Origin: Peribacillus frigoritolerans
GTDB taxonomy: Bacteria; Bacillota; Bacilli; Bacillales; DSM-1321
Length of the DNA: 64,000 nt
Direction: 5' to 3'
NCBI RefSeq assembly: GCF_040250305.1
Contig: NZ_CP158190.1
Location: forward strand, 2,636,001-2,700,000
A program made the translations under genes and the position numbers. Under the pieces are notes generated by a model, which saw nothing but the letters and a program-made list of their open reading frames with translations, was not told the DNA's origin and made no database searches. Shown piece by piece: positions 1 through 8,768 of this stretch (positions are counted from its first letter, which is position 1; each line of letters begins with the position of its first letter).

Positions 1-23
1 TTTTAATGTAGGAGGGAAGATTC

Positions 24-2207
24 ATGATAGAAAACCAACATTTAAACAATTCCCATGAAACTCTTGAGCCGTTATTCAATCCAAGATCCATCGCAATCCT
101 AGGTGCCTCCAAGAGTGAATACAAAATCGGGAATTTACAGGTCAAAGCTCTTTTGGAGGGTCATTTTAAGGGAGAGATTTACCCGATCAATCGCAATGCA
201 AAAGAGATTGAAGGGATAAAGTGCTATGAATCATTGTCAGATGTTCCGTATGAAATTGATTTAGCCATTTTTTGCCTTGGGGCGGAGCAAGTGCAGCAAG
301 GTTTAGAGGAATGTGCTCAAAAGAAAGTGAAGGCAGCCATCATTTTTGCTGCTGGTTTTTCGGAAACAGGAAAAGAAGGCATTAAGCAACAGGAATTGCT
401 AACCGATATTGCAAGAAAGAATGGAATACGGATAGTGGGCCCCAACTGTGTTGGATTAGTGAATTTGTCGAATGGTTTGATTGGCACTTTTTCCCCTGCC
501 ATTCTATCAGTGCCCTTTAATGACCAAAGAGGGGTAGGATATGTCTCCCAAAGCGGTGCATTTGGTGTTTTGACCTATATGGCAGCAGCTCAGAATGGAT
601 TGAGCTTCAACTACTTCGTGAGTGTAGGAAATGAAATGGAAACTGAATTCTCGGATGTAATTGAATATATGATCCATGATTCCAAAACAAGTGTGATAAG
701 CGGCTACTTGGAAGGAGCAAAAAATCCGGATAAATTACGAAGCCTGGCAAAAGAGGCATTGGATAGTAATAAACCCATAATTGTAATGAAAACCGGGAGG
801 AGTTTGGCCGGAAGCAGAGCTGCTGCTTCTCATACAGGATCACTTGCGGGATCGGATAAAGTATATGATGCCTTTTTTAAACAAGCTGGCATCGTAAGGG
901 CCGACGATTATGAGGATATCATATCTTTTTCAAAGCTATTCCTATCAAAGAAGCTTCCAAATGGACGCAATACGGTAATCATCACTAGTTCTGGCGGGAG
1001 GGGGATAAATGAAGCGGATCGCTGTGAATCATACGGACTTACCATCAACCCACTCAGCTTAAAGACAACAACAGAAATCAAACGTAATATACCTGCATAT
1101 GCAAGCGCTTCCAACCCTGTGGATTTAACAGCGGCCGCCTCTGTTTCCAATCCTGAGTTATTCCTTGCGCCATTGCGGGCACTTGTGGAAGATCCGGATG
1201 TCGATAACATCATTTTTACGGAATTTCCTTTTAATTGGACTGCCGAGCACCCTTTGCTTCAAGAGTTTATTGAAATTTGCAGAAGCTCAGATAAATTTGT
1301 ATTCATTACAACTTTTCCATTAGATGGCATGACACTCCCGCCTGCTACCGCTGAGCTCGTGAAAAATGGCATACCAGTCATTCCAGGAAACCTTAATCCG
1401 ATAAGAGGGTTGGCGAAACTAGTTGAATACAGTGAATTTTATCGAAAAAATCTTGAATCTCAAGTTTCTGATAGTACAAAGAAAATAGAGAAACAAAGCT
1501 TACAGGACATGCTGAAGCCCGGTGCTACATTAAGTGAATCAGAAGCCAGTCTGGTTTTGGAACGATACGGGATTGCTGCCACGAAGCGTTTTATAACTGA
1601 AAATGAAAACGATGCAGTACAATTCGCTAACAGTATCGGTTATCCGGTTGTGTTAAAGGTCGATTCGCCGGATATCCCACATAAGACGGAAGCGGATGCG
1701 ATTCGATTGAATGTAAGGACTGAACTTGAGGTCAGGAAAGCTTTCACAGATATTAAGCGCAATGCACTAAATTATAAACCTGAGGCTACAATAAACGGCG
1801 TTTCCGTTCAGGAAATGTTACCTGATGGAGTGGAAATCATTGTTGGAGCAAGTGATGATCCCGTATTTGGACCGGTTATCATGTTTGGTCTTGGGGGAAT
1901 ATTTGTTGAGATTTACAAAGATATTTCGTTTAGAATTGCTCCGCTGTCAAGACAAGATGCACTTGAAATGATTGAAGAAATCAAGGGGAAGGACATTTTA
2001 ACGGGAGCACGCGGGAAAGCACCAGTTGATATCGAAGCCATCATTGATGTGTTATTAAAGGTTTCCGCGCTAGTTACAGATTATAAAGATTCCATCGACG
2101 AATTGGATATTAATCCTTTGCTGGTATATGAAAACGGTATCAAGGCAGCTGATGCCATGATTGTTGTAAAAAATAATGTGAAAGATAATACCGTTATTAG
2201 GGGGTAG
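24..2207 (+). CDS. Acyl-CoA synthetase (ADP-forming), acetate--CoA ligase family
   Basis: This protein activates a carboxylic acid to its CoA thioester with ATP, releasing ADP and phosphate. The 727-residue chain has the single-chain layout of the family: an N-terminal CoA-binding Rossmann domain (NPRSIAILGAS from about residue 20), two succinyl-CoA-ligase-like domains in the middle, and a C-terminal ATP-grasp domain from about residue 505 (GYPVVLKVDSPDIPHKTE, MFGLGGIFVEI, ELDINPLLV). The phospho-carrier histidine is probably H270 in AASHTGSLAGSD. The ATG is preceded by AGGAGGGA. It is the first gene of a nine-gene plus-strand run and sits 6 bp before a MaoC gene, so it most likely makes the CoA ester that the following genes oxidise. 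The substrate cannot be read from the sequence. Confidence 0.9.
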   Translation: MIENQHLNNSHETLEPLFNPRSIAILGASKSEYKIGNLQVKALLEGHFKGEIYPINRNAKEIEGIKCYESLSDVPYEIDLAIFCLGAEQVQQGLEECAQKKVKAAIIFAAGFSETGKEGIKQQELLTDIARKNGIRIVGPNCVGLVNLSNGLIGTFSPAILSVPFNDQRGVGYVSQSGAFGVLTYMAAAQNGLSFNYFVSVGNEMETEFSDVIEYMIHDSKTSVISGYLEGAKNPDKLRSLAKEALDSNKPIIVMKTGRSLAGSRAAASHTGSLAGSDKVYDAFFKQAGIVRADDYEDIISFSKLFLSKKLPNGRNTVIITSSGGRGINEADRCESYGLTINPLSLKTTTEIKRNIPAYASASNPVDLTAAASVSNPELFLAPLRALVEDPDVDNIIFTEFPFNWTAEHPLLQEFIEICRSSDKFVFITTFPLDGMTLPPATAELVKNGIPVIPGNLNPIRGLAKLVEYSEFYRKNLESQVSDSTKKIEKQSLQDMLKPGATLSESEASLVLERYGIAATKRFITENENDAVQFANSIGYPVVLKVDSPDIPHKTEADAIRLNVRTELEVRKAFTDIKRNALNYKPEATINGVSVQEMLPDGVEIIVGASDDPVFGPVIMFGLGGIFVEIYKDISFRIAPLSRQDALEMIEEIKGKDILTGARGKAPVDIEAIIDVLLKVSALVTDYKDSIDELDINPLLVYENGIKAADAMIVVKNNVKDNTVIRG

Positions 2208-2213
2208 AGAGCA

Positions 2214-2672
2214 ATGGAACTCGATCATTTGAATGGTTTAACTGGAGCTGAATTTATATTTGAAGTCGAAAAGAGGCATATCCGTCAATTTGCTGAGGCG
2301 ATTGGTGATTTTAATCCCTTATATATGGATGAAGAATTTGCTGCGAAAACTTCATATGGTGGCATTATAGCACCGCCAACCTTCCCGATTGCCATTGGTC
2401 AGGATAGCGGCGAAAGCCTTGACTTGGGCCTGGAACAAAGGAGAATGCTGCATGGTGAACAGGAGTTTATTTATTCCCGCCCCATTAGACCAGGGGATAG
2501 GTTGTACTGTCAGATGAAAGTTGCAAATGTATACGAACGGGAAGGAAGAAAAGGAACGATGCAGTTCTTGGTACTTGATACAGAAATGAAAGATGAGTCA
2601 GGTGAAATGGTGGTCATAAGCCGAACAAATATCATTTATCGGCCCATCAAGAGTGATCATGCTCCTGTTTGA
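2214..2672 (+). CDS. MaoC-like hot-dog protein, FAS1-type N-terminal dehydratase domain
   Basis: A 152-residue single hot-dog fold protein of the MaoC N-terminal (FAS1_DH-like) type. The segment GDFNPLYMD (31-39) corresponds to the hydratase-2 motif GDxNPxH, but the catalytic His position is Tyr37, so on its own it is probably not a competent enoyl-CoA hydratase. The next gene codes for a second, motif-complete MaoC protein. In actinobacterial steroid degradation such pairs form a heteromeric hydratase in which only one chain is catalytic; I infer the same here. The start lies 6 bp after the ligase stop, with GGGGTAGAGAGC acting as ribosome site. Confidence 0.85.
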   Translation: MELDHLNGLTGAEFIFEVEKRHIRQFAEAIGDFNPLYMDEEFAAKTSYGGIIAPPTFPIAIGQDSGESLDLGLEQRRMLHGEQEFIYSRPIRPGDRLYCQMKVANVYEREGRKGTMQFLVLDTEMKDESGEMVVISRTNIIYRPIKSDHAPV

Positions 2673-2748
2673 AAAAACATGCTCATAGTTCATGGCATTA
2701 AAGTATCAATATCAAATTCTAGCAAACTGCAAACAGGAGGAATCAGGG

Positions 2749-3165
2749 ATGTTGAAATATGAAAATTTACATGAAGGGCAAAGACTTGAATCTTTCATCA
2801 AGCCACCTGTAACCAAGGTTCAACTTGTTAAATACGCCGGTGCTTCAGGAGATTTCAATCCATTGCATACAGATGATGCATTTGCACAAGAAATTGGCAT
2901 GAATGGTGTGATTGCTCATGGAATGCTGGTAATGGGGTTTCTTGGTGAATATGTAATGAAACTGGCTGGTGATCATGCTGTACCAGCAAACTTTAAAATG
3001 AGATTTGGTGCTGTAACCGTACCAGGAGATCGACTCACGTGTTCTGCTTTTGTGAAAAGTTTATATGAAGAAAGAGGTCAACGCTTTGTAAGGCTGGACC
3101 TTATTGCTGAAAAGGAACCAGAGCAAATTGTGGGTTCAGGTGAAGTCGTTTTACAGATTAAATAA
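2749..3165 (+). CDS. MaoC family enoyl-CoA hydratase (catalytic-type subunit)
   Basis: A 138-residue MaoC hot-dog protein with the full hydratase-2 signature YAGASGDFNPLHTDDA (29-44). D35 and H40 are the expected catalytic pair, so it should hydrate a trans-2-enoyl-CoA to the 3-hydroxyacyl-CoA. An ATG at 2692 in the same frame would add 19 residues, but AGGAGG at 2735-2740 lies 8 bases before the ATG at 2749, and nothing similar precedes 2692, so I use 2749. It follows the His-less MaoC homologue and precedes the thiolase-fold gene; the two MaoC proteins likely form one complex. Confidence 0.88.
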   Translation: MLKYENLHEGQRLESFIKPPVTKVQLVKYAGASGDFNPLHTDDAFAQEIGMNGVIAHGMLVMGFLGEYVMKLAGDHAVPANFKMRFGAVTVPGDRLTCSAFVKSLYEERGQRFVRLDLIAEKEPEQIVGSGEVVLQIK

Positions 3166-3197
3166 AGTTATCAAGTTATCAAATAGGAGGGTTTATT

Positions 3198-4361
3198 ATG
3201 GAAAGCATTAAAAATCGCTATGCCATTGTCGGTGTAGGGGAAAGTGAGCGTTCTAAGAATTCCGGTACAACCCCGTTACATTTGGCGTTGGACGCTGCTC
3301 GAGCTGCATTGAATGATGCTGGGCTTCAAGCGAAAGAAATTGATGGGTTCATGAGCTATTCGGAAAACGATTCTTGTACATCTCATCAATTAGCAACATA
3401 TTTAGGGGTCCGTCCCAAATATGTTAAGGATATTTTGGGCGGGGGAAGCAGTACCGAAATGCTGATAGCTGACGCTGTTGGATTAATCGAATCAGGTCAA
3501 TTGAATACGGTGTTGATTTATCGTTCCATGAATGGACGCTCAGGGGTAAGGATGGGTGGAGGCGGATGGGATGTGAATATGCTTCAAACAGCCATAGAAG
3601 GCGGAAGCTTCATCATTCCTTACGGTGCTGGCAGTCCTGCTCAGTGGTTCGGACTTTTTGCGACGCGACATATGCATGAAACCGGGCTGACAGAGGAACA
3701 TCTAGGGCATGTCTGTTTAGCTTTTTACGAACATGCTCAAAGGAATCCTAAAGCTTACTTTTATGGTAAACCACTAACGATGGAGGAATATCTTAAAACG
3801 CCCTATTTAAGCTATCCATTTAAAAAACATGATTTCTGCCTGGAGTCCGATGAAGCAAATGCAATCATTGTCACTTCAGCAGAACGAGCTGAAGGATGCA
3901 AGTCCAGACCGGTATACATCATGGGTTTATCTGCTAGGCAGTGTGTGTCCCATGCACATTATTGGAATGATTTAACCGAAGTGGCTGCTGACTATGTCGC
4001 GCCTGAGGTATATAAAATGGCTGGAGTAAAACCTGAAGATATTGACGTTGCATCCATATATGACTGTTATAGCTGGGTTGTACTTCGGCAGCTGGAGGCT
4101 TATGGATTTGCTCCGCGTGGAGAGGTCGGTAACTTTGTAGCCGAAGGAAACTTGCGGATCGGTGGGAAATTACCTTCGAATACCGCAGGAGGAATGTTAT
4201 CGGAAGGATATACACATGGAATGAATAACGTATTGGAAATCGTTCGTCAAGTTCGCCATGAATACAAAGGAACCGTTCGTCAAGTTGAAAATTGTGAAAT
4301 TGGAATCTGTACTGGCTGGGCTGGACCTGATATGGCCGGTGCCATGATTTTAAGAAATTAG
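3198..4361 (+). CDS. Thiolase-fold protein, lipid-transfer/Ltp2-like, probable acyl-CoA retro-aldolase
   Basis: A 387-residue thiolase-superfamily protein of the SCP-2 thiolase / lipid-transfer subgroup. The N-terminal half starts YAIVGVGESERSK. Where true thiolases carry the nucleophilic Cys (GGCASG-type motif) this one reads GGGSSTEM (81-88), with no Cys. The C-terminal half keeps an Asn/Gly-rich loop (SNTAGGMLSEGYTHGMN) and an ICTGWAG segment. Loss of the Cys together with an adjacent DUF35 gene is the arrangement of Ltp2-type aldolases, which cleave a 3-hydroxyacyl-CoA to a carbonyl compound plus a short acyl-CoA. That reaction is inferred; a non-catalytic thiolase-like role is the alternative. 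The ribosome site is AGGAGGGTTT before ATG. Confidence 0.85.
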   Translation: MESIKNRYAIVGVGESERSKNSGTTPLHLALDAARAALNDAGLQAKEIDGFMSYSENDSCTSHQLATYLGVRPKYVKDILGGGSSTEMLIADAVGLIESGQLNTVLIYRSMNGRSGVRMGGGGWDVNMLQTAIEGGSFIIPYGAGSPAQWFGLFATRHMHETGLTEEHLGHVCLAFYEHAQRNPKAYFYGKPLTMEEYLKTPYLSYPFKKHDFCLESDEANAIIVTSAERAEGCKSRPVYIMGLSARQCVSHAHYWNDLTEVAADYVAPEVYKMAGVKPEDIDVASIYDCYSWVVLRQLEAYGFAPRGEVGNFVAEGNLRIGGKLPSNTAGGMLSEGYTHGMNNVLEIVRQVRHEYKGTVRQVENCEIGICTGWAGPDMAGAMILRN

Positions 4362-4372
4362 GAGGGGACAAA

Positions 4373-4789
4373 ATGGGATACCAAAAACCTATTCCGCTAA
4401 AAACACAGGATAATAGACCATATTGGGATGGCGCAGATCGTCATGAACTGATTCTTCAAAAATGCAATAGCTGTCATCAATATTCCCACCCTCCCGGTCC
4501 GAGCTGTGCAAAATGTGGCAGTTCTGAACTTAGCTGGGAAAGCCAAGGCAGCGATATTAACGGTAAAGTCTATTCATATATCGTTTCCTATCGACCCTTT
4601 TTACCTGGATTCCAGGATGATTTACCGCTCGTAATTGCCATAGTCGAATTAGAAATGTTGCCCCAGGTCAAGTTAATCGGAAATATTTTGCAATGTTCAC
4701 CAGAGGATATTGAAGTGGGTATGCCAGTAAAGATGGTTTGGATGGAAATTGCGGATGAACGGTCACTGCCGCAATGGATTCAGTTATAG
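4373..4789 (+). CDS. DUF35 OB-fold protein with N-terminal zinc ribbon, thiolase partner
   Basis: A 138-residue protein with the rubredoxin-like zinc ribbon plus OB-fold layout of the DUF35 family. The zinc ligands are C31, C34, C45 and C48 (CNSCHQ and CAKCGS). The OB-fold region follows (GKVYSYIVSYRPF, PLVIAIVELE). DUF35 proteins typically bind thiolase-fold partners and are needed for their activity; here the gene begins 11 bp after the thiolase stop, with AGGAGGGG before its ATG. I infer that it forms a complex with the preceding gene product. Confidence 0.9.
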   Translation: MGYQKPIPLKTQDNRPYWDGADRHELILQKCNSCHQYSHPPGPSCAKCGSSELSWESQGSDINGKVYSYIVSYRPFLPGFQDDLPLVIAIVELEMLPQVKLIGNILQCSPEDIEVGMPVKMVWMEIADERSLPQWIQL

Positions 4790-4826
4790 AAGTGTAATTT
4801 GCAAGCATTAAAGGAGGAAAGTATCT

Positions 4827-6023
4827 ATGGATTTTTCGTTTACAACCAAGGAAGAAGAATTCCGTCTTGAATTGAGGGCGTGGCTTGAAGGAAATTTACC
4901 TGAAGGTTGGCTTGAAGGAATCAGTAATGTTTCAAAAGATGAAGGTGAGTATGCCGTTTCCCTCAGGAATTGGCAAAGGAAATTATATGAAGGTGGCTGG
5001 GCAGCGATTGCCTGGCCCAAAAAATACGGCGGACGAGAAGCGACGTTGATGGAGGAAATAGTTTATCAACAGGAAATGGTTAGAGTAAAGGCTCCGGCGC
5101 TTGTGAATTATGTAGGCATCCATATGGTGGGACCCACTCTAATGCAGATTGGAACGGACGAACAAAAAGCAAAATATATCCAAAAAATTCTCACAGGAGA
5201 GGAAGTATGGTGTCAAGGATATTCCGAACCGAATGCTGGATCTGATTTATCCGCCATTCAAACAAGTGCCGTAAAGGATGGAGATCGGTGGATCATTAAT
5301 GGTCAGAAGGTTTGGACAAGCTTTGGACACTTAGCTGATCGATGCTTTTTACTGGCTCGGACGAATCGTTTTGATAAAAAGCATAAAGGGATAACGGTTT
5401 TCCTATTGGATATGAATCAGCCGGGGGTGGAAACAAGGCCCATCATTCAAATGGATGGTCAGCATGATTTTAATGAAGTCTATCTGAATGATGCGATTGC
5501 ATACGATGCTGAAATAGTTGGGGAGGTAGATGAAGGCTGGAAAGTTACGATTGCATTGCTTATGCATGAAAGAACGGGAATCGGAGCGCAAGTTTTTACA
5601 TTGGAGCAACAATTTAATGAACTTGTAGGGTTAGCTAAAGAATTGAAAGAAGATGATAAGCCATTGTTGGGCAATCCGCTTGTTCGTCATACAATGGTAG
5701 ATTTATATACTCGCTCCCGGGGTTCACTTTTGAACTATTATCGTAATCTAACTAAGACATTAAAAAACGGTCATCCTGGTGCAGAAGGTTCAATGGATAA
5801 ATTGATGGTAAGTGAACTTACCAAGGAGCTGTTGTCCCAATCTATTTCATTACAAGGACATAAGGGCGTTCTATGGAAAGAAGATGCAATCTCCTCCAAC
5901 TCATATTGGCAGGATAATTATCTTTATTCTTTTGGACAAACAATTGGAGGTGGAACGAGCGAAATTCAAAAGAACACTATTGGGGAAAGAATTCTAGGTT
6001 TACCAAAAGATATGGGACGTTAA
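4827..6023 (+). CDS. Acyl-CoA dehydrogenase, catalytic-type subunit
   Basis: A 398-residue acyl-CoA dehydrogenase (FAD). It shows the flavin-binding segment WCQGYSEPNAGSDLSAIQTS, followed by INGQKVWTS, and the C-terminal GGGTSEIQKNTIGERILGLP. The MCAD-type catalytic Glu site in the C-terminal motif is Gly here. Instead E248 in LLMHERTGIG falls where isovaleryl-CoA-dehydrogenase-type enzymes keep their base, so this chain can be catalytic. The next gene, 21 bp downstream, is a second acyl-CoA dehydrogenase lacking that Glu; the two probably assemble as an alpha/beta heteromer. The ATG follows AAAGGAGGAAAG. Confidence 0.92.
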   Translation: MDFSFTTKEEEFRLELRAWLEGNLPEGWLEGISNVSKDEGEYAVSLRNWQRKLYEGGWAAIAWPKKYGGREATLMEEIVYQQEMVRVKAPALVNYVGIHMVGPTLMQIGTDEQKAKYIQKILTGEEVWCQGYSEPNAGSDLSAIQTSAVKDGDRWIINGQKVWTSFGHLADRCFLLARTNRFDKKHKGITVFLLDMNQPGVETRPIIQMDGQHDFNEVYLNDAIAYDAEIVGEVDEGWKVTIALLMHERTGIGAQVFTLEQQFNELVGLAKELKEDDKPLLGNPLVRHTMVDLYTRSRGSLLNYYRNLTKTLKNGHPGAEGSMDKLMVSELTKELLSQSISLQGHKGVLWKEDAISSNSYWQDNYLYSFGQTIGGGTSEIQKNTIGERILGLPKDMGR

Positions 6024-6044
6024 GATGAAACGGGGGGAATAAAG

Positions 6045-7181
6045 GTGGATTTTTCTTTAAATCAAGAACAAGAAATGTTTCGCGGATATGTCCGGAAATA
6101 TTTAGATGGTGCCGGGCAAACAAAAACGGCCCGTGCATACATAGAGGGTGAAACTGGATCTCTAAGGGCCTTATTATCGGGGCTTGCCGAATTAGGATGT
6201 ACAAGCATCAATATATCGGAAGACTACGGGGGAATGGGCTTGGGTCCCCTTGATTTAATACCTGTACTTGAAGAAACCGGCCGTTCTTTATTGCCGGGTT
6301 TATACTTAGAAACGAATGCACTAGCTGTGCCATTATTAGAGAAATTCGGTACGGAAGAACAAAAAGGTAGGTATTTAGCAGAAATTGCGGCCGGTACAAA
6401 AACATTCTCACTAGCTTGGTTAGAACCAGGTGGAAGTTACGGTCCTTTTGGGATTAACTTGGAGGCAAGATCCCTAAACGGTCAGTTGATATTAAGTGGA
6501 GTGAAAACAATGGTTCCCGATGCTGAGTTGGCTGATCATTATATAGTGTTAGTCCGCACAGGCAAAGGTAACCGAAATGAAGGGATTACATTAGTTATCG
6601 TCGATCGAAATGAAACGAATTTGACGCTTGAAAGCCAGAAAAACATTGATGAAACCCGACAATTGTCAGCATTGGCTTTCAATGATGTTGAAATTCCCAT
6701 GGGTCAGGTACTTGGGGCAATGCATCAAGGATGGGATGCCCTCCAAGAAGGATTACTCTCTTTCAATGCAGCTCTCTCCGCAGTAATTGTCGGGTGTATG
6801 GAGAAAGTGGTAGAAATGGCAGCAGAGTATGCGAAGATTCGTGAACAATTTGGTCAGCCCATAGGAAGATTCCAAGCGATTAAACATAGAATCGTCGATA
6901 TGAAAATGGATCTCGAAACAGCTAGATCTTTAGCTTATTATGCTAACTGGGCTTTGGAAAGCGGGGCAGAAGATCGTGTTCAAGCCATTTCCTGCGCACG
7001 AATATTTGCCACGAAAGCATTCGTACGAATTTCGTCAGACAATATTCAGATTCATGGTGGAATTGGGTTTACAGAAGAAATTGATTGTCACCTTTTTGTT
7101 AAGCGTGCAAGGTTCTATGAGAATTATTTGGGAAGTACTGAACAATATTACAAACAGGCCGCTACGGCATTAGGTTGGTAG
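6045..7181 (+). CDS. Acyl-CoA dehydrogenase-like protein, probable non-catalytic partner
   Basis: A 378-residue acyl-CoA dehydrogenase homologue with the typical C-terminal half (EYAKIREQFGQPIGRFQAIKH and IQIHGGIGFTEEIDCH). The position matching E248 of the preceding protein is N241 (LLSFNAALSA), and the C-terminal region has no Glu substitute that I can recognise. The flavin/substrate segment is also weak (LAWLEPGGSYG). Heteromeric acyl-CoA dehydrogenases of steroid catabolism show this one-active, one-inactive pattern, so I infer a structural beta subunit. The start is GTG at 6045 after GGGGGGAATAAAG. Confidence 0.88.
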   Translation: MDFSLNQEQEMFRGYVRKYLDGAGQTKTARAYIEGETGSLRALLSGLAELGCTSINISEDYGGMGLGPLDLIPVLEETGRSLLPGLYLETNALAVPLLEKFGTEEQKGRYLAEIAAGTKTFSLAWLEPGGSYGPFGINLEARSLNGQLILSGVKTMVPDAELADHYIVLVRTGKGNRNEGITLVIVDRNETNLTLESQKNIDETRQLSALAFNDVEIPMGQVLGAMHQGWDALQEGLLSFNAALSAVIVGCMEKVVEMAAEYAKIREQFGQPIGRFQAIKHRIVDMKMDLETARSLAYYANWALESGAEDRVQAISCARIFATKAFVRISSDNIQIHGGIGFTEEIDCHLFVKRARFYENYLGSTEQYYKQAATALGW

Positions 7182-7236
7182 AAAAGCAGAAAGGGCTACT
7201 CTCATGTATTACTAATCCGAAGGGTGGAGATGAACG

Positions 7237-8712
7237 TTGGAAATTTCATATAAAGTGAAAGAGTACCAGAATATGATTAATGGCGATCTGGTTCCAGCTT
7301 CTTCCGGGAAGCGGATTGAGAGCCACGATCCGTCAACAGGCAGGGTTTGGGCAACCATTCCTTGCAGTATGGCCCAGGATGCCGAAGCGGCGGTAGAAGC
7401 AGCCCGAAGTGCTTTTGCCGATTGGTCCTCGAGGCCAGCTATGGATCGGGCAGCTTACCTGAGGAAAATAGGTGACTTAGTCATAAAGCATGGTAAAGAG
7501 CTAGCTGAGTTGGAATCAAGAGACAATGGTTGGGTGATCAGGGAAACGAGCCACGGCCTCATTCCCAGCTTAGCAAGCCTTTGGTATGATGCAGCAGGTG
7601 CAACAATTATTGGAAGTAAGGGTGATACTGTCCAATTGGGACCTTCAAGTGTAGGTTATTCATTGAGGGAACCTTTAGGGGTAGTAGTAGGAATCCTTCC
7701 ATGGAACTCACCGCTTTTCACTTTTACCATTAAAGCGGCTTATGCGATTGCAGCAGGAAATGCTGTCATTATCAAACCATCTGAATTGGCTTCTATCGCT
7801 TCACTACGATATGGAGACCTGATTAATGAAATCCTCCCGCCAGGAATCCTGAATGTCGTATCAGGAACTGGAGCGGAAGTGGGGGATACTCTAGTAAGCC
7901 ATCCAGATGTGAACAAAATCAGCCTGACCGGTTCTGGAGGAACGGCAAGGGCGATAGCACAATCGACCGCACGAAACCCTAAGCCCATGATTTTGGAGCT
8001 TGGCGGGAAATCGCCAAACATAGTCTTTGCGGATGCAAACCTTGAAAAAGCAGCACAAGGAGTGACAAACTATGGGATATTTAGCGGCAACGCAGGCCAA
8101 CTATGTGTAGGCGGATCGAGGATTCTAATTCAAAGGTCCATATTCGATGAAATGATCATTAGGATGAAAGAAGTGATAGAACAACAAATTCAACTGGGTG
8201 ATCCAATGAATCCAGCCACTTCAATGGGACCGATCGCTAACGCTGTTCAATATGAAAAAGTCCTCTCATATATAGAATTAGGCCAAAAGGAAGGAGGGGA
8301 AATCATCATCGGTGGCCGTCATGGAGGTGTTAGCCTATTACCTGATGAACCCAATTTAGCTGATGGCTATTGGGTTGAGCCAACACTGATCAAGGTCAAT
8401 AGTAATTCTCTCCGTATCTGTCAAGAAGAAATCTTCGGTCCGGTAGCGACCGTTATCCCCTTTGATACGGAAGAGGAAGCCCTCACCATAGCTAATGACA
8501 GTGATTTTGGTTTAGGAGCTGGAATATGGACCTCGAATTTGGATCGGGCACACCGGATGGTCCGTAAACTGGAATCGGGTAATGTGTGGGTGAACTTGTT
8601 TCGCAGGGTGGGACCTGAACTCCCATTCGGAGGCCAAAAAAGCAGTGGATTTGGAACGGATACCATTCTTGAATATACCCGTGAAAAGACCGTTTATATG
8701 GAAATAGGATGA
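7237..8712 (+). CDS. NAD(P)-dependent aldehyde dehydrogenase
   Basis: A 491-residue class I/II aldehyde dehydrogenase that oxidises an aldehyde to the acid. Visible motifs are the Rossmann segment (KISLTGSGGTA), the general base E254 in LELGGKSP, the nucleophile C290 in GNAGQLCVGGS, and QEEIFGPV near the C-terminus. The start is TTG at 7237 behind AAGGGTGGAG; no better start lies downstream. In an operon with a predicted retro-aldolase this enzyme would dispose of the aldehyde product, and the ADP-forming ligase could reactivate the acid for another round. That link is inference. Confidence 0.92.
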   Translation: MEISYKVKEYQNMINGDLVPASSGKRIESHDPSTGRVWATIPCSMAQDAEAAVEAARSAFADWSSRPAMDRAAYLRKIGDLVIKHGKELAELESRDNGWVIRETSHGLIPSLASLWYDAAGATIIGSKGDTVQLGPSSVGYSLREPLGVVVGILPWNSPLFTFTIKAAYAIAAGNAVIIKPSELASIASLRYGDLINEILPPGILNVVSGTGAEVGDTLVSHPDVNKISLTGSGGTARAIAQSTARNPKPMILELGGKSPNIVFADANLEKAAQGVTNYGIFSGNAGQLCVGGSRILIQRSIFDEMIIRMKEVIEQQIQLGDPMNPATSMGPIANAVQYEKVLSYIELGQKEGGEIIIGGRHGGVSLLPDEPNLADGYWVEPTLIKVNSNSLRICQEEIFGPVATVIPFDTEEEALTIANDSDFGLGAGIWTSNLDRAHRMVRKLESGNVWVNLFRRVGPELPFGGQKSSGFGTDTILEYTREKTVYMEIG

Positions 8713-8768
8713 GTTCTTATGAGATTAGCAGGGAATTCACTGTAAATAGTGGACTGGGGGTTCTGTAA

